Below, in pieces: positions 1-12,050 of a DNA stretch of 64,000 bases. The stretch is taken from the NCBI GenBank assembly GCA_013398055.1, contig VZRS01012605.1:186001-250000 (forward strand), written 5' to 3'. The position numbers were made by a program, and so were the translations under genes. Each line of letters begins with the position of its first letter. Positions within the stretch are counted from its first letter, which is position 1. This stretch comes from Ifrita kowaldi (taxonomy: Eukaryota; Chordata; Aves; Passeriformes; Cinclosomatidae). Under the pieces are notes generated by a model. It made no database searches. It saw only the letters and a list, made by a program, of their open reading frames with translations, and was not told where the DNA came from.

Positions 1-2635
1 GAAGAGGTTTCTCAGCTCACAAGAAAAGGGGACCCCTTCTTCCCCACACAGTTTGTAACACATTCCTATTGAAAACACTCGATTCAGTTGCGCATAGCAG
101 TGAGAGAGACTTAGAAGCAACATGAACAGACACCAACGCAAGGGTGTGGAATCTGCATCTGCAAACACAAGTATGCCTTAGTCAAGCCTGGGTAACAAAG
201 AAATGTTTATTTCTGCATGTCTTTAGAATACCTACCTACCTACATTCATACAAAATAGATTTCTGTTCACTACTGTTAAACAAGCCTCTATCAGTTTGCT
301 ACAAAATCAGAAGGCAGGGAAGTTTGATTTAGTTTTACGTATTAAGAATATTCTTTACACCAGTACAATCTAAAAGAAGAAAGGTTTTTAATAGTCTTTT
401 AGCTTGCGGGACATAGACTCAGTTTTTCCACTGAATATCTATATCAGCACAACAGTGGCAAAAAGTTGGGAACGCAAGGAAAAGAAACAAGGGTCATAGA
501 GACAGTGGTAACAAGTGAAACTATAAACTTTTCATCACAGAAAAATAAAATCAAAAGAATTGGGTGGATGACAAGATTTAGAGACTTTAATACGTAATAT
601 TTATTTAGGTCCAGGAAATCTATGTAAGTGAATCTTAACTGCTTTAAATGGCACTGCAATGGAAAACAGTACCTTTTCTTCAATAAGGAGTTCTAAGCCC
701 AGAGATTATATTTGAAGTGAGACTTTTCATTCTCTTCTCTCTCTGCAGTGAGAGGAAGCCATGAGTACTGTTTGGGCGAAATGAGGATGCGAGTTAAAAT
801 TACAGAATGGGATTGACTTACTATGTTTATCAAACACATTCCAAAAATGTTTCAAACCAAATAATTCTGTAAATAAATATAATCTCCAGATAATTTCCCA
901 TGCTATATGGTTTATTTTTACAAAAAAATGTGTTTGTTGTTGCCAAGTTGCAAGCAAGTAAATAAGTAAAGGTATTTGTTTTGTGCCAATGGATGAATGC
1001 ACCTCTTGAAACTCGTTTCACTTGCAAAAATGGAGCAACAAACACAACTGTGAGGCACAATATCCTCAAATATAGCCCTGAAATTCCAGAACACCTTAGC
1101 TAAGATGCTTTAATAGCATAGAAAGCTCAAGTTCTCTATGTAGCAGCATAAAGGTGATGCATGAGTAGGAGGAATGGAAGGAAGTACACAATAAAAGGAA
1201 CGATGACACTAGCCAGTCTGATAATTGGCTCTCTAATGTCTTCCCTGGAAAATCTGTTTGTACAGCATTCGTGTCTCTTTTTATTTGGTTACTGCAAACA
1301 TTCTCAAAGTTGCCTTTACTAGCATCATTGTTTATTTGAACAATTCATGCCTCATCAGCACCCTTCTGCGGTCTTAACAGCTCTAAATTATACCATTTCT
1401 CCATTCTGTGGGACCGTGGCTTACAGGGAATGGCAACCGTGCAGCTGAAAGTGCTTTCCACCACAGGGTCCTTGAATTTGTGCTCATTAAACTCTGGCAT
1501 TTGGTCACTCATTCTCCTTTTTGACCATAATATTTTGTTTAGTAAGGCCATCAGAGAAGAAATGACAGTCTATAATAGTTTCTAATTCTGTCTAACAAGT
1601 ATAAAGCTTTCTCCTACTAGGAAAAAAGTGTCTGCCAATTTCTGCATAGACACTTTCCCTTAATTTGTTTTGACTTCTTGGCATGCACAACAAGCACTAG
1701 TAGCATCCTCAGTGTCACTGTTTGTTTCAGAACAACATAAAACCTTGCTGCCTTGCAGTCTTCTTGCATCTGATGACATGTTTTGTTCAATACTTTTTGC
1801 AGTAGTGTCCAAGAGCCAGGCTGTTGCTTTTCAAAGAAAACTTCTGTCGGCACCAAGGCAGGGACTCTCATATATCAGTGATACATACCACAATATATCA
1901 AGAAGAGGCTGGAAATGAACAGAACCACTTATCAAAACAGTATTCACAGTTTTGTGCTCCATGTCCTTAAGACAGATGTCTCTCACAAGTGTGTTTGCTC
2001 ACAAATGCAGATTTTCTAGGGCACCTACCAGAATTTCAAGTGACAATTCAGGGATCCCTCTCCATTTAGCAGAGATCTATGTCCTATTAATGAATTTGAA
2101 AACATGTTTAAAAAAAGGTTTCATCTTTTTTCCAAGTGCAGCTGAGCCTTGTTGCCATCTCTTTCTACTTCACCTATGATGCTGAAAGTAATTAGGCTAA
2201 CACACACCTCTTCCAGGCTTTTCCTACAGGTAAGATTGCTGTGGAAATTTGACATTTACAGCTCTGCACTATATTCAGCCTCCATATTCTCGGAGATCTT
2301 CCCTGTTGGTGCCATGTGCCGTATTTTGAGACATTTTGATCATCTACACACTTTGCAAGAATAAGTTCACCTCAGTGAAGCAATGAATTACTGTACCTAC
2401 TACTAAATCTAAATTCACTTTTAGTACCAGCATTTTCAACCACAAATTTATTCACTAGTTTAACTTAGACATAACTTTGTCTTCCAGATTGAAGTGCAGT
2501 CCTCATCTACTCTAACGCTGTCCATTGCTCCCATTTTACGTTAGCTTATATTGATAATTCTCATTCCAGCAAAATCGTGCAATCTTTAAATATTCTTGCA
2601 TATTTAACAAACTTTTCTTTGCCTTCTTCATTAAA
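1..2635. other. Intergenic AT-rich DNA, no gene seen
   Basis: No open reading frame here exceeds about 90 codons and none resembles a known family. I see no repeat with confident family membership, no RNA gene and no extended tandem array. The stretch lies far downstream of ELAVL2, in what looks like a gene desert. Confidence 0.6.
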
Positions 2636-2824
2636 CATGTTGTCAAGCCTTCAAGCAGCCTGCCCAGGAAAGTGGTTGAGACGTCACCCTGGGAGATGCG
2701 TAAAAGACCTGTAGACATGTTGCTTTAGGAGCATGGCTTAGTGGTGGTCTTGGCAGCTCTAGGTTGAGGTTGGACTTGATGATCTTAAGGGCCTTTTCCC
2801 ACCTAAATGGTCTTATTATTCTGT
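2636..2824 (+). repeat. CR1 LINE, 3' end fragment
   Basis: The sequence follows the usual CR1 tail: a 'gcctgcccaggaaagtggttgag' type block, then a 'ggttggacttgatgatctt' block about 110 bases later, ending in the CR1 motif resembling 'cctaaatggtctta.tattctgt'. This is a 5'-truncated, non-coding copy of the most common avian LINE. The left boundary is approximate. Confidence 0.85.
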
Positions 2825-3084
2825 CAGTCTAAGTTGTTATAGGAAGTAACCTTCCCTTCCACACAGGAAGGACAACTCTTCATCTTTCATGAGCTTTAGA
2901 CATGAGAAAGGGGTAAGCTTTAGATCTACAAGTTCCAAACAAGTCATGAGCAGTCCTACCAAAGCAGTTTCCTCTGCTCCAGGAAATATAAGTGTCTGCA
3001 GTCAAAAAAGTGTCCCAAAAATATATGCCAGGCAACATATATTTTAGAGGGCAAGGGAATGCTGAACTGGAGCTCTCATTTACT

Positions 3085-3413
3085 TATCTACCTGAAGGGA
3101 GCCTACAAGAAAGATGGAGAAACTTTTTGCAAGAGCATGTAGAAACAGGACAAAGGGGAATGGCTTCAAACTGAAAGAGATAAGTTTAGATAAAATATTA
3201 GGAAAAAAGATTTTGACTGTGAGGGTGGTGAGGCACTGGAACAGATCGTCCAGGAAATTTGTGGATGCCCCATCCCTGGAAATGTTCAAGGAATGGAGCT
3301 CTGAGCAACCTTTTCTACTGAAAGGTATCCCTGTCCACAGCAAAGGGTTTGGAGCTAGATGACCTTTACGGTTCCTTTCAACCCAGGCCATCCTATAATT
3401 CTATAACTCTATA
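3085..3413 (+). repeat. CR1 LINE, 3' end fragment
   Basis: It starts in the end of ORF2 ('acctgaagggagcctacaag') and runs through the 'ggcactggaacag' and 'catccctggaaatgttcaag' blocks. It ends in the CR1 terminal motif 'ttctataactctata'. It is a separate copy from the one about 260 bases upstream, since both have their own 3' ends in the same orientation. It is strongly 5'-truncated and not coding. Confidence 0.88.
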
Positions 3414-6400
3414 AATCTTGGCTCTGGTATTACACACTTCCACCAGTCCCAAGTTCAAAGACTATGGATAAACTGACACATATAGAGGTAGCAGGTGTTA
3501 TTCAGTTTTTCATAACTTATATTGGGATAATGTGTGAAACAGTCCTAGTAACTAGAAATCTAACCTTGAAATCCCAAAAATGGTTGTCCTTGAATAATCT
3601 TGACAGAAGCATGTGACAACCTAGAATTGTATCACAGTGTTGGTTAACATGAAATTTTGGGGTTTTTTTCCATTCTTGTCTGCAGGTTTCAGTTGTTTAA
3701 AAGGATCACTATTATGGTAGAGTCTATGAGAAGAAATTAATTTCTTCCTTCCTCTCCTACAGGGTTTTTTTTTCCCCAGTTAGGAAGAACTGCAAAATTG
3801 CCTTATATCATGAGAGCAGTTTTGTTGAAAAGTAAGGACATTGAGCACTCGTATAGAGAATCTACAGGTTTATTGGTAGAATGTGTTTTCTGAATTCCTA
3901 GACCATTGGCAGTAATACTGTCAATGTATCAAGCATATGGCTGACCAAGATAATCACATGGAATGTCTTGCACAGAAAGCACCATTTCCCTTGCATTGTA
4001 CCCTGTCAGCAAAGCTTTTTACATAAGCTAAATACTACAAATCATAGCAATATCAAGACAAAAACATTCCATATTCTGCTCCTAACCAGCTTTAAAGTCC
4101 TGGAGAGAAACTCACTCTTCTTTTATTTTCTTTTTCTTTTTTCTTTTTTCTTTTTTTTTTTTCAATTGTAATCCTCTTTGTATTTAAAGATCACAACATA
4201 TGAAACAGTCTTGAAAGCCCAGGAGCTTAAAACCTGCACTTCTGACATGGTCTTCAAAACCATCCTGTACAAGTCAGATCACTGCAGGCAAAGAAAGTCC
4301 AGTCCAGCCAATAAAAGGCAATCAAATTCATTACCCTCATACAAGCTCACTTTACAAAATGAGCCACTTTAGGTAACTGACAGTTGCAAAGACACTTTCA
4401 TTAAATTAATTGAATTTTCAAGGAATGGCATACGTAGGATTTAAACTTATTTTAGACTGCTAATGCCATTTGAAACGTACTGTTTACGTGAAAATCTCCT
4501 TAATAAAAAATTTCCCACCAAAGAGCCATCAGCAGCAAACACAGCATAGCAGGCCAGGTAAAAAGCTGCGTATTTAAAAACCTGTAGTAGTAATCCCAGA
4601 AACTGTGTTTCCTGTCACATGACAGATGGAGCCTTTTCTAACCCTAAATCATGTTTTGTGGACGGAGACATGTAATAAAGATCAGTTTCTTGACAGTGTC
4701 TTGACAATTCACACATCTACTGCAACAGCTTGTTACCATCACTGTTAAGAGAGCATTTTTCCATTTATCTTTTCCCACATTCAGTAGCTGGTCACAGCAG
4801 GATCTGTGTCCCTAATCTGATCAGCTCTACGGTGTCTAAAAATTTCTGCTCCTACAGTTGCCAACTTACAGCCAGTTTTGGCCAGCAATAAAACAACAAT
4901 CAACCAAGTGAAGGTGGGCATAGATATCTGGAAATACAGGGGAGGAAATGAAACAGCAGATGCTGTAAGTTCTGCACTTCCAGAGTGCCTTCCTGAGCCA
5001 CTTTGTCTGGCCTCCTCCATGCACAGAAACACCACATTCAGCTCGGCTGCCTGGTTTGGTTGTGTGCATGAAGTATTCAACACTACAAACTGCACAAGCC
5101 CTTCTCACACAAGACAGAGTCCTGTTCTTTTTATTCAGAAGTGGAGTTTTTTACTTGCTTTTTTATTTTCCTGGTTTTTTTTTTCTTAAATTTTTTCAGT
5201 CTATTCTTATTGGTATAAGGAATAGAAAAATCCCATACTACTCATGCACCAGTTTGAAGGTAAAAATAGCATCTTGAACATCCCTTTAATAAACTCAGTT
5301 GGCTGATTTTCACTTTACTATGAATGCAGTTTTCTTGTTCAAAACAGACATTTTTTAAGGTGACATGTAAAGCAGTACAGGCCAGGTATATAACACTCGC
5401 AGACAAGAAAAATCTACCAGAATAAGCATAACGGCTTAGTGTGGTGGATGTTTAATTTGAGTTTTGTTTTTCGTGGTTTTTTTTTGGTTTTGCTTGTTTG
5501 GGTTTTTGTTGTTATTATTTTTCATTAATACTCTCAACGTCAGAAAACAGCTCAGAACCACTGGCTAGAAACAGGAGGATATAATTAGATAAATCTAAGT
5601 TTTTCTATTTTTAATTGCCTGAGGAGAATTTTGTGCTAAATGTGAGGGCTGCTTTGTAGTATGTTAGTGTCTTGGATATTAGCTTATAAAGATTACATAT
5701 TTGGATGATAAATCCTCATATTAAAATTTCAAAACCGTGCAGGAGAGTTTACTTAAAATCTGGAAACAACATTTGTTCAACACTGCTTATGATCCTATGT
5801 GCCTCTGCATACTATGGGACTGAGTAATTATTAGGGTAAAGTGTGATGTGACAATGGAGTTAATGAGCATGTGAAAGATCTAGTAAAGATCCAAGGTCGT
5901 GTTTCCGTGCCATTATGACCTGGATTTTGCTACCTTAAATTTCTTTTTCAAATATGTGCTGTACAGTTTTCATTGAAAGGCAAAATAATTGTTGGTAGGA
6001 AGCACTACATAGTGAACCTGTCAATACAACTGTTGCAGTTCCAGACAGGGACTGGATTACTTGGGCCAGGAAGCTACATGGACTTGGCAAAGACTGGAAA
6101 CCCTGAGTCCTTGGGGCCTCATGATTGCAGCCATAGGACTCCAGCTGTGTCCAGCAAAAGACCTCTGAGCTTGCATTAGTGGTGGCACAAGCTCAGTCTC
6201 AGTATTCAAATGCTATGATGCTTTGAGATGTTGCTAAATGTTGGAGAAAGAATTATTTTTGTAATGCAGTGAGCCAGGAGCCAGAGAGATCACTACCAAT
6301 TGCCCCCATGTTTATTCCTCCCCCCTCCCAGTTTATTCACCACTAGAAGGCAGCAACCCATGTAACATCACTAAAGAAAAGTAAATGTTCACTCTGTGGA

Positions 6401-6837
6401 AGTGTGAAGATTGGAAATTGAAGTATCCAAAGGATAACCTCTTATTTATTCTGTAATTATGCACTGTTGCCTCCAATACCCTATTTCAATGCTGTTGTTG
6501 TTGTTGTTAACAATATGACTCAATCTGCCTTTCCCTCGCCAGAAATTTAGGGGTGCTGGCCTGATAGCAACCTTGGAAATTTTATTCCAGTTTCTAAATG
6601 CAAATTGGCTAAACAGATAAGACCTTCTTGCAGTTCAAGGAGTTGTGAAAACCTTGTGAACCTATATTCAAGCTAAAAATACTAACTTGACTCATGCAAT
6701 CACATATCCCCATGCCTTATGATTATCTCTTTTCTGACGTCTGCCTCATATGACTATCAAGGGTGTAACAAGAAGATGTCTTAATCCATGATTACACTTT
6801 AATTTGAGAGCCCACCTAGCCATAGAAACTGTCTCCC
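3414..6837. other. Intergenic DNA with T-rich and G/T-rich low-complexity tracts
   Basis: No supported gene. Visible items are a T-rich run at 4121-4163, T-rich runs near 5148-5200, a G/T-rich stretch at about 5460-5522 and a short (TTG)n tract at 6491-6509. The several overlapping ORFs near 4.8-5.2 kb lie on both strands and have no recognisable domain. Confidence 0.55.
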
Positions 6838-7439
6838 TGTTTTGGCTGGGACAGAAAATTTTCTTCTTAGTACCAGGTACAGTGCTGTGCTTTAGATTTG
6901 GTAAGAGAATAATGCTGATTACTTGCTGATATTTTGGTTGTGAGTCAAGGACTCTTCAGTGTCTCATGCTTTGCCCACAAGCCCATGTGCAAGAAGCTGT
7001 GAGGGAACACAGCCAGGACAGCTGACCTGAACTGACCAAAGGGATATTCCACACCACAGAACATCATGTCCAGTATATAAACAGAGGGGAGTTGGCCAGG
7101 GGCTACCAATTGCTTGGGGATGGGTTGGACATCAGGCAGTGGGTGGTGAAAAATTGTTTTGTGCAACACTTGTCTTTCTTGGATTTTATTCCTCTCTCAC
7201 TCTCCTTTTCATAATGTGTTATTATTATGATTATTGTTATCACTATATTATCATTATCACTATAGTAATAATAAGTAGTTAATTAATTAGTTAATTTCTG
7301 TTTCAATTATTAAATGGTTCTTATCTCAACCTACAACGTTTACCTTTTCTTTCCAATTCTCTTCCCCCTGGGAGATTGGTGGGGCGGGGAGTGAGCAGCT
7401 GCACAGTTCCTAGTTGCCAGCTGGAGTTAAACCACAACA
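6838..7439 (+). mobile_element. Solo LTR of an avian endogenous retrovirus
   Basis: It begins with TG and ends with CA. The order of blocks matches a common avian LTR: a 'ggctgggacagaa' start, 'cagtgctgtgctttag', 'ccaggacagctgacc', a TATA box (tatataaa) at about 7074-7081, a TTA-rich microsatellite at 7217-7310, an 'attaaatggttcttatctcaacc' polyadenylation/R block, and an end resembling 'gttgccagctggagttaaaccacaaca'. No retroviral coding sequence flanks it, so it is a solo LTR. I cannot see a clear target-site duplication. The class (probably ERVL-like) is from memory. Confidence 0.75.
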
Positions 7440-10400
7440 GAGAGAAATAACTGGAAGCTGGGCAAAGCGTGTCCTGTCTCTGTTTCCTCAGAGAGCGAAG
7501 GGATGGGATTATTCCCTCTCAGCTCCAGACAGAAAGGACTGGAGAACTGAGAAGCACTTCCCAGCTCCAGGGGAAGAGATAAAGGGATTATGGTCCTAGC
7601 AAAAAATTACCTTCATTTAGCTACTGGAGTGGCCACGATAAAAAAATCCAACCAACTGAAACACACAAAGATGTGTTATGATTCAGTAACAGTCCACAGA
7701 AGGACACAATGCTTCTAAAATCTCTGATCATACCCCAAAAAACCTGCAGATGGGTAAGGAAATCAGCCACAGAAAGTCAGTTTCCTATAGCTCTCACTTC
7801 TAGCCACCTCTTTTTCTTAGCTGAAATTAGACAACATTTGTATGAAGTCCTTATAAATCTTATATGTTGCCTATTTCAACTTGCAAGTGTCCCTGAACAC
7901 CAAAATGTGCTCAGGGTCAATGCAGAAACCACTGTTTTAAGATGGTGAAGTATCTTCACAGTTCAGCATTGACTCTGTGTTCTTAATGGAGACAACCAAG
8001 AGACAGAAGGAGAGACACATCTGTCAGAGACACTAAAATGTAATCACAGTTTGCTTCTATCCTCAGCCCAAGGATGTTCAGAGTCTGTACGTGTAATTCC
8101 GATATCAGCTGGAGAATTGCTATGCTAGGCTTTTTGCAGTCATGGCTTGTGCTTCCCATGTAAGGGTATAGCATGGTTTTTCCAAAGAGTTTCAAGAGGA
8201 AAACTAATAAAAGAATCTATTATAGTTTACTGGGGACAGAACAGTATTATCTGGCTTTGGCATGGATGTGAGAATCAAAATCTGGCTCTTAAACACACAA
8301 CTTTACAATCATGAATGCAAGGCGAAAACCTTAAAGAAGCCTTGCAGAAAATCCCTAGACGCTCCTGAGGGTGCATTCCCATGCAGGGCTTCTCTTCTTC
8401 TTTACTCACAGGTGTTCCCCCAAGGAAATCCTCGGCACCAGTTTGTTTCTGAATTTACTACCTCAGACTACACAGCTGCTGAGCTTCCCAGATCTTCACA
8501 TCCTTCCACTTTTTTATTCTTTTAGATCCTTCATGTTACACATCACAACAGGAAGACAGAAAGGTAATTTTTGCAGTTAGAAGTTGCAGTGGTTAGTACA
8601 CATGAAAGCAGGGAATTTTAACTCTAATCCCTATGTTGCCATTGAATCCATTCTTTGATTAAATATCATGAATGGAAGATGTACACATTCAAATGTAATA
8701 AAATACTGCTTCTCTCACAGTCATTGCCATCTAATAGAGGTCGTTTGATCTGTTTACAAAACAAATTATATTATTTTACACACTTGGGTAGCATTTTAGT
8801 CATAGGAGGCAATTTCATTCTAATTTAATAGAGAAGAGGTATTGCCTAACTTAAATACCCATGAAACCCAATCTGGAGCTTGAAGTAAATGGCATATTGT
8901 GAAGAGAGGTAAACACGTCTGTGCTTGTTAAACTGTTAAAATTAATGTATTTAAACTTTATTTACTGCATACAATTTTATGCGTTCTCCAAGGATCCCCT
9001 AGCAGATGCTCTATTTTAATGATTATTTTTAAAATCTGTTTCAGAGGAAGTGGAACATGTATCATTCCTGATAAAACCCACAAATCCAGCCACCCCTGTG
9101 AAAGTAACTGCAACTCTCATTTATCACTAAAGAATCCTACACCAAGTCATAGTATTTCTACTTTTAAATCCAGCTACTGTGCTCCATTATTATATAATTA
9201 GCTATTGAATTCTATGTTTATTCATTAATTTCCTTAACTCTATAACTGGTGTTTCATTCTTAATTGCTTGTTGGAAAGCAGTAGTTACCGAGACGCATTG
9301 AGATAATGGCCTGCTTATACTAAATGCTACATATACTACAGGAGATGTCTGAACTTAAAGAATTTATAGACCAGATCACAGGTTTTTCTAAGGAGAGTCA
9401 AGGCACTGTATAGAAGCTGCCTGTGATGGACAGTGTGATCAGCATAACCTTGCATTTGCGAATTCACTTTGCCGTCTATATGTTCCTAGTAATGTCAGGT
9501 AAGTAGCTTCTTTCATCACCATACTATTATATACCCAGCAGAAAATCTATAAGCAGTCTGCAAACTTCCTAATTCCCCTGGAAAGTAGTCTGATGCATAA
9601 AGGCACCAAAAGTTACCCAACACACTAGGTCAATCAAACTGGCAGCACTAAAGCTCTCTATTTCCTTAGCCAAAAACCACTATCTCAAACTAAGAAGTTC
9701 CCCATGAGGAATATGCTGCCTTTGTCTACAAGGCAGGTGTTTTAAGCACAACAAAACAACAGTGGAGCAAGTTGGTTAAGCAAGTATTCAGGCTTCTTCA
9801 TGTTTGCCTTGAATATTCTAGCTCTATACAGAGAGGCTGGCATTTCCAATCAGGTCTTAAAAGTGACTCATTTGCTAAAGTTTTATCACACTAGCAGATA
9901 GAGATCAAAACATTTACCACCTTTTATAGCTTCTTTTGGAGACTGTAAGAGCAGAGGTTAATACTAAGTAGATATATTATTTTTAGAGAAGAAGCTCTCT
10001 GCTTTGACTTCATTTTTGTCACTATGTACTCAAGAAAGATTCTTAACAGAGTGCTTGGAGTCAGTCTCCATAGACCAGCTGCCATTTCTACATGTGAAAA
10101 ATATGATTTTCTTTGTCTTTTTGTAGGTTCTCCTTCATGCCTATAAGGCAAGAATGAGTAATGCATCCTAGCCAGCTGCAAGCAGCTCGACATCCAGTTA
10201 CCACAGATACACATTCAACTTTCCACCAGCACAGAGTGCTGTCATTAGCAACACGGTGACTTCAATTTTCTTCCGTGCTCACTGTGAAAATTTGTACTTA
10301 TAAAAATATCTTAAGCCAGGAACAAAACAGACATAATTACAAGTAAGTGACTGCTTCTCTCTGCATGTGTGCACACTGACTTAAAAGTAAATAATTTTTA

Positions 10401-11375
10401 CTGCTTCTAGCAGACCAAAAATTATTACTTTAGTCATGATGAATTTGAAATTTTTACCTTCCTTGAAAAACCCCATAATAGGCCAAAGATAACAAACTTG
10501 GTCATAATGACATTATTAAGGGCATGCCTATGCGGCACAAAAAATTGTGTCGACGTAAACAAGTGACATTGAGTGCAAATACCATACTTTAAAACATGTT
10601 TCTATTCATAGTTCATCATCTATGCTAAGAAGCTGGCAATTAGCATGGGTGTAATGTAGAGGTAATGCAGACAATTGTTTCAATTAATAGCACTCAGATT
10701 ACCTCAGGGTATGAGACGGGATGCATGCTATGTGAAATCAGTTTTAGACATCTGTTTTATCCAATAGCTTTTTCTCCTTGTGTAGTCAAACATAATACAC
10801 AAATTTCTACAAAAACTCAATGCATCATGGAACAACCCTACATCTTACTGAGCAGTTTTTGCAATCCTGTTCTCTCTACCCTTGAAGGTATCTTGCTTAC
10901 TCTTACAGTATAACTTGCATATTTTTAATTCCATTAAAATACCATATACAGACTGATGCCACAAACAAGATTCACATTATGCTTTTTAACAGCCAAGTTT
11001 TCTCTTGTCCTCTTTCAAGGCCTCTCACTAATGACTAAATAACATCTTAAAGTTATTAAATAAACATAATGATATTAAATAAATGTAATTTTTAAACATA
11101 CAAAATTAACTCATTGGAAGTGATAGAACTCTAATTATTCAAAAGGGAAAAAAAAGTCAACAAGATGCATCTCTCTTTTCTCCGAGGTTAATGGAATGAA
11201 TCCTCATTTAAAAAGAAAATTTTTGTCTTTCTAGTTAAGGCAGTTTATATCTGTGGTCTGTCAGAGTCTTTTTCCCTTCCAACTTCATTTAGATCACTAA
11301 GTGTTTGATAACTAGTTGCTGTATTTTGGGTTGGTTTGTTTGAGTTTTTTTAATGGGGATCTAATAGACAATACT
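7440..11375. other. Intergenic AT-rich DNA, no gene seen
   Basis: No ORF above 96 codons and no recognisable domain. No long tandem array. The first 200 bases after the LTR are slightly GC-richer than the rest, but I cannot assign them to retroviral internal sequence. Confidence 0.55.
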
Positions 11376-12050
11376 CTTGACCTGGGGTGATTTTATGATA
11401 GTACTGTACTCCCCCATTGACTGCTTATTGCCCAGAAATGGGTCTCGCAGATTTAAGCTGGGTCAAGGAGAGTGGGGAGAGAAGCCTGGTAAATCCTTCA
11501 GCGCAGGTTCTGTTCAAGGACTCAGACGCACTCCTCCGCATCCTCACTGCTGCAGAGCCGAGGGAGCAGCTTCCAGCTCTTAGCTGAGGCAAGAAAGTTT
11601 TCTTCTACTTCTTCTTCTTCTTCCTCTTCTTCTTCTTCTTCTCCTTCTTCTTCTTCTGCTTCTTCTTCTTGTTCTTTGTCTTCTTTGTCTTCTTCGTCTT
11701 CGTCTTCTTCGTCTTCATTGTCTTCATCTTCGTCTTCGTCTTGTTCTTCAACTACTCAGCTCCAGTCCAAAACACCAGAACATCGTCAGGAGCCCCAGGC
11801 CGCGGCCTGGAGGGGAGGTCCTGGGGCACAGTACCCCAGCTCTGGACCTCGTGAGAAGCTAAGCAGAACCCTAAAAAATTCACCATCTTTCTCCACAACA
11901 AGAAGGTTTATTATCTAATGTTATTAATTTTTTTCCGCTTGTGCCTGTGTGCACCCTGCTTGTTAAATAAACAGGTCTTTTTCACTTTCCCCCAAGAAAT
12001 CCCTTTCGAACCTGTGGGGGAGGGGCAGCCAAAACCTGTCTTCCATTAGA
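11376..12050 (+). mobile_element. Probable ERV LTR containing an expanded TTC-type tract
   Basis: The stretch is bracketed by GC-richer sequence unlike its neighbours. It carries an AATAAA signal near 11,965 followed by 'caggtctttttcactttcccccaag' and 'gaacctgtgggggaggggcagcc', which resembles the R/U5 end of avian ERVK/ERV1-type LTRs. Upstream are 'gcccagaaatgggtctcg' and 'atttaagctgggtcaa' blocks like a U3 region. Limits and class are approximate. No gag, pol or env sequence is visible nearby, so a solo LTR is the simplest reading. Confidence 0.5.
11596..11755 (+). repeat. (TTC/GTC)n imperfect trinucleotide microsatellite
   Basis: About 160 bases of TTC repeats interrupted by TCG, TTG and TTT units. 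It reads as poly-Ser or poly-Phe in different frames, which explains two spurious ORFs. It sits inside the probable LTR, between the U3-like and R/U5-like parts. Confidence 0.9.

Noticed and set aside
11669..11918. Poly-Phe and poly-Ser ORFs
   Set aside because: They are translations of the TTC-type microsatellite in two frames.
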